Origin: Mesorhizobium helmanticense
GTDB taxonomy: Bacteria; Pseudomonadota; Alphaproteobacteria; Rhizobiales; Rhizobiaceae
Length of the DNA: 64,000 nt
Reading direction: 5' to 3'
Assembly (NCBI RefSeq): GCF_003034915.1
Contig: NZ_PZJX01000027.1
Coordinates: 1-64,000 of the forward strand
The notes under the pieces are model-generated. The model had not been told where the DNA came from and did no database searches. It saw only the letters and a list, made by a program, of their open reading frames with translations. Made by a program: the position numbers and the translations under genes. Below are positions 62,332 to 64,000 of this stretch, one piece after another (the stretch's first letter is position 1; each line of letters starts with the position of its first letter).

Positions 62332-63317
62332 CCGAACCCAGACCGCAACCGCTCGTGCGCACCAGCGATCTGTCGAAACGCTATCGCGTGGGGCGCTCGC
62401 CGTTTCCGGCGCAAAGGCGGATCGTCCATGCCGTGGAGCAGGTCTCGCTCGACATTTTCCCGGGCGAGACGCTTGGCATCGTCGGCGAGTCGGGTTGCGG
62501 AAAGTCGACGCTGGGACGCTGCCTTGTCCGGCTCACCGAAATCACGTCCGGGGTGCTGGAATTCGAAGGCAGGGACATCACCAATGCCTCGCAAAGGCAA
62601 CTTCGTCCGCTGCGCCGCCAGATGCAGATGGTGTTTCAGGATCCGGCGGCCTCGCTCAATCCGCGCAGGCGCGTCGGCGATCTGCTGGCGGACCCGTTCC
62701 GCGTGCACGAAAAGCTGTCGCGATCGGAAATGATGGACCGCGTCGAGGACCTGCTTGTCCGTGTCGAATTGCTTCCAGAACACGCGCAGCGTTTCCCGCA
62801 TGAATTCTCGGGCGGGCAGCGCCAGCGGATCGGCATCGCCCGCGCCCTGGCGCTGAAGCCGCGCCTGATCGTTGCCGACGAACCGGTGTCGGCGCTGGAC
62901 GTGTCGATCCAGGCGCAGATCATCAACCTGCTTTGCGACCTGCGCGACGAGTTCAGCCTGACCTATGTGTTCATCGCCCACGACCTCTCGGTGGTCAGAC
63001 AGTTCTCGTCGCGGGTGGCAGTGATGTATATGGGATCGATCGTTGAAACCGGACCTGTCGACGCGGTCTTTTCAGCACCGCGGCATCACTACACCGCGGC
63101 ACTTCGCTCGGCGGTGCCGGTTCCCGACGTCGACAATCGGCCGGGCCAGCGGATCGTGCTGAAGGGTGATCTGCCAAGCCCGCTCGATCCGCCGTCAGGC
63201 TGCCGCTTCCATACGCGCTGCGTGGCGGCGACTTCGGTCTGCCGCCACGAACGCCCTGTTCTCTCCCTCGTGGACAAAGCCCATTTTGTCGCCTGCCATC
63301 ATCCAAGGGGAGGATAG
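62328..63317 (+). CDS. Peptide ABC transporter ATP-binding protein (DppF-like)
   Basis: The 329-aa ATPase has Walker A 'GESGCGKSTLG', signature 'EFSGGQRQRIGIARAL', Walker B 'LIVADEPVSALD' and the C-terminal 'GCRFHTRCVAATSVC' motif. It pairs with the preceding ATPase to form an asymmetric dimer. It ends the operon and converges with the AbrB-family gene 29 bp away. Confidence 0.93.
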   Translation: MTEPRPQPLVRTSDLSKRYRVGRSPFPAQRRIVHAVEQVSLDIFPGETLGIVGESGCGKSTLGRCLVRLTEITSGVLEFEGRDITNASQRQLRPLRRQMQMVFQDPAASLNPRRRVGDLLADPFRVHEKLSRSEMMDRVEDLLVRVELLPEHAQRFPHEFSGGQRQRIGIARALALKPRLIVADEPVSALDVSIQAQIINLLCDLRDEFSLTYVFIAHDLSVVRQFSSRVAVMYMGSIVETGPVDAVFSAPRHHYTAALRSAVPVPDVDNRPGQRIVLKGDLPSPLDPPSGCRFHTRCVAATSVCRHERPVLSLVDKAHFVACHHPRGG

Positions 63318-63346
63318 GGCCAGACGAGTTCAGGCGGGCGGCTTGC

Positions 63347-64000
63347 CTATTCCTTGACCGCTCTCGCCACCAGGCGCGCCACGCTCGGCCCGACCAGCAG
63401 AACGACCAGGAAGCGGGCGGACTGCAGCGCCATGACGAAGGAGATGTCGACGTTCTGCGCGGCGGCGGCGATGATGGCGACGCTGTCCATGCCGCCGGGG
63501 CTGGTCGCCAGATAGGCGGTCAGCGGATCGACGCCAAGCAGATGGCTGATCATGAAGCCGAGACCGCCGCAAAAGGCGATCAGCGCGATGATGGAGCCGA
63601 CGATCTGCGGCAGCGCCCGCGCCGCGTGACGCAGGATCGGGCGGGTGAAGTTCAATCCGATCGACCATCCGACCATCGCGTAGCTGAGGGCCAGCAGCCA
63701 GTTCGGCAATTGCATCGGCACGCCGAGGCCGAGGTGAATCACCGCGCCGAAGATGAAGGTGCCGAGAAAGAAAGGCGACGGCAACCTGAACAGCTTTCCC
63801 ATCAGGCCGCCGACAAGCGCGATGCCGATGGTGGCGACGAAGGCCTGCGGGTCGATCGGTGGAAACCAGACGATGGGCGGGATCTCGATGCCCGATGTGT
63901 CGACCCACATGCGTGCGATCAGGGCTGCCGTCATCGAGACGAAGATGACGCGCAGATACTGCATGAAGGCGACGAGGCGCTGGTCGGCGCCGAAGGCGCC
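63347..64000 (-). CDS. AbrB-family membrane protein (partial)
   Basis: The visible C-terminal part has several membrane helices, with 'FVATIGIALVGGLMGKLFRL', 'YAMVGWSIGLNFTRPILRHA' and 'AYLATSPGGMDSVAIIAAAA', which is the repeat unit of the AbrB (PF05145, 'ammonia monooxygenase-like') transporter family. The reading frame stays open to the window edge, where it reads 'GAFGADQRLVAF', so the N-terminal half lies beyond 64000. The ATG at 63964 is internal. Substrate unknown. Confidence 0.85.
   Translation of the reverse strand, partial: GAFGADQRLVAFMQYLRVIFVSMTAALIARMWVDTSGIEIPPIVWFPPIDPQAFVATIGIALVGGLMGKLFRLPSPFFLGTFIFGAVIHLGLGVPMQLPNWLLALSYAMVGWSIGLNFTRPILRHAARALPQIVGSIIALIAFCGGLGFMISHLLGVDPLTAYLATSPGGMDSVAIIAAAAQNVDISFVMALQSARFLVVLLVGPSVARLVARAVKE

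Noticed and set aside
1..64000. CRISPR array or riboswitch
   Set aside because: No regularly spaced repeats and no known riboswitch core were seen by eye.

Overview
The window reads as a high-GC alphaproteobacterial chromosome of the Hyphomicrobiales, most like Mesorhizobium or a close rhizobial relative. Evidence is the CtrA/ChpT/SciP/EipA cell-cycle and envelope genes, a NolR-like ArsR regulator, a biuret hydrolase with the rhizobial residue layout, the typical Rhizobiales intergenic palindrome, and GC-rich codon use outside one island. Species assignment is inference; there is no rRNA here.

Region 1 (69-9348) is a catabolic and uptake cluster. A GntR/FCD regulator diverges from an operon with a BMP-type (nucleoside-like) ABC importer, two isochorismatase-like amidohydrolases, a small cupin and an allophanate hydrolase. 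The first hydrolase has the catalytic Asp36/Lys142/Cys175 spacing I recall for biuret hydrolase BiuH, so the cluster probably imports biuret, and perhaps triuret, and degrades it through allophanate to ammonia and CO2. Two 16-bp inverted copies of a TGCATGCA-centred site lie in the divergent promoter.

Region 2 (9622-32209) is a genomic island of about 22.6 kb inserted at the 3' end of a tRNA with anticodon CAU. It is bounded by a 17-bp direct repeat of the tRNA 3' end, and a tyrosine recombinase sits next to the tRNA. Its core is a minus-strand operon of SNF2-type helicase with DUF3883, DUF1156 DNA methyltransferase and DUF499 ATPase, a DISARM-related or Hma-like defence module. The ATPase begins with a HEPN-like domain carrying an Rx4H motif. 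Beside it lie a DUF262/HNH protein and a HipA-like kinase overlapping an unknown partner gene. The rest of the island holds a serine recombinase, two secreted unknowns, an XRE regulator with an inverted-repeat operator, an IS3 remnant and several unknown genes.

Region 3 (32509-47863) is core chromosome. It holds an oxidoreductase, mnmA, sciP, fliJ, ctrA, a CheY-like regulator, chpT, eipA, a coiled-coil membrane protein, an rRNA/tRNA methyltransferase, a NolR-like regulator and a series of small enzymes. The ctrA upstream region has four GANTC sites in 77 bp and two TAACCATTCG copies, which fits methylation- and CtrA-dependent cell-cycle control.

Region 4 (47999-64000) holds an alpha/beta hydrolase, a TPR signalling protein, leuA preceded by a leucine-rich leader peptide and nested hairpins, an ATP-grasp/esterase pair, a proline-iminopeptidase-like enzyme, an orphan LuxR-type regulator, a complete Opp/Dpp-type ABC importer (SBP, two permeases, two ATPases) and an AbrB-family membrane protein cut by the window end.
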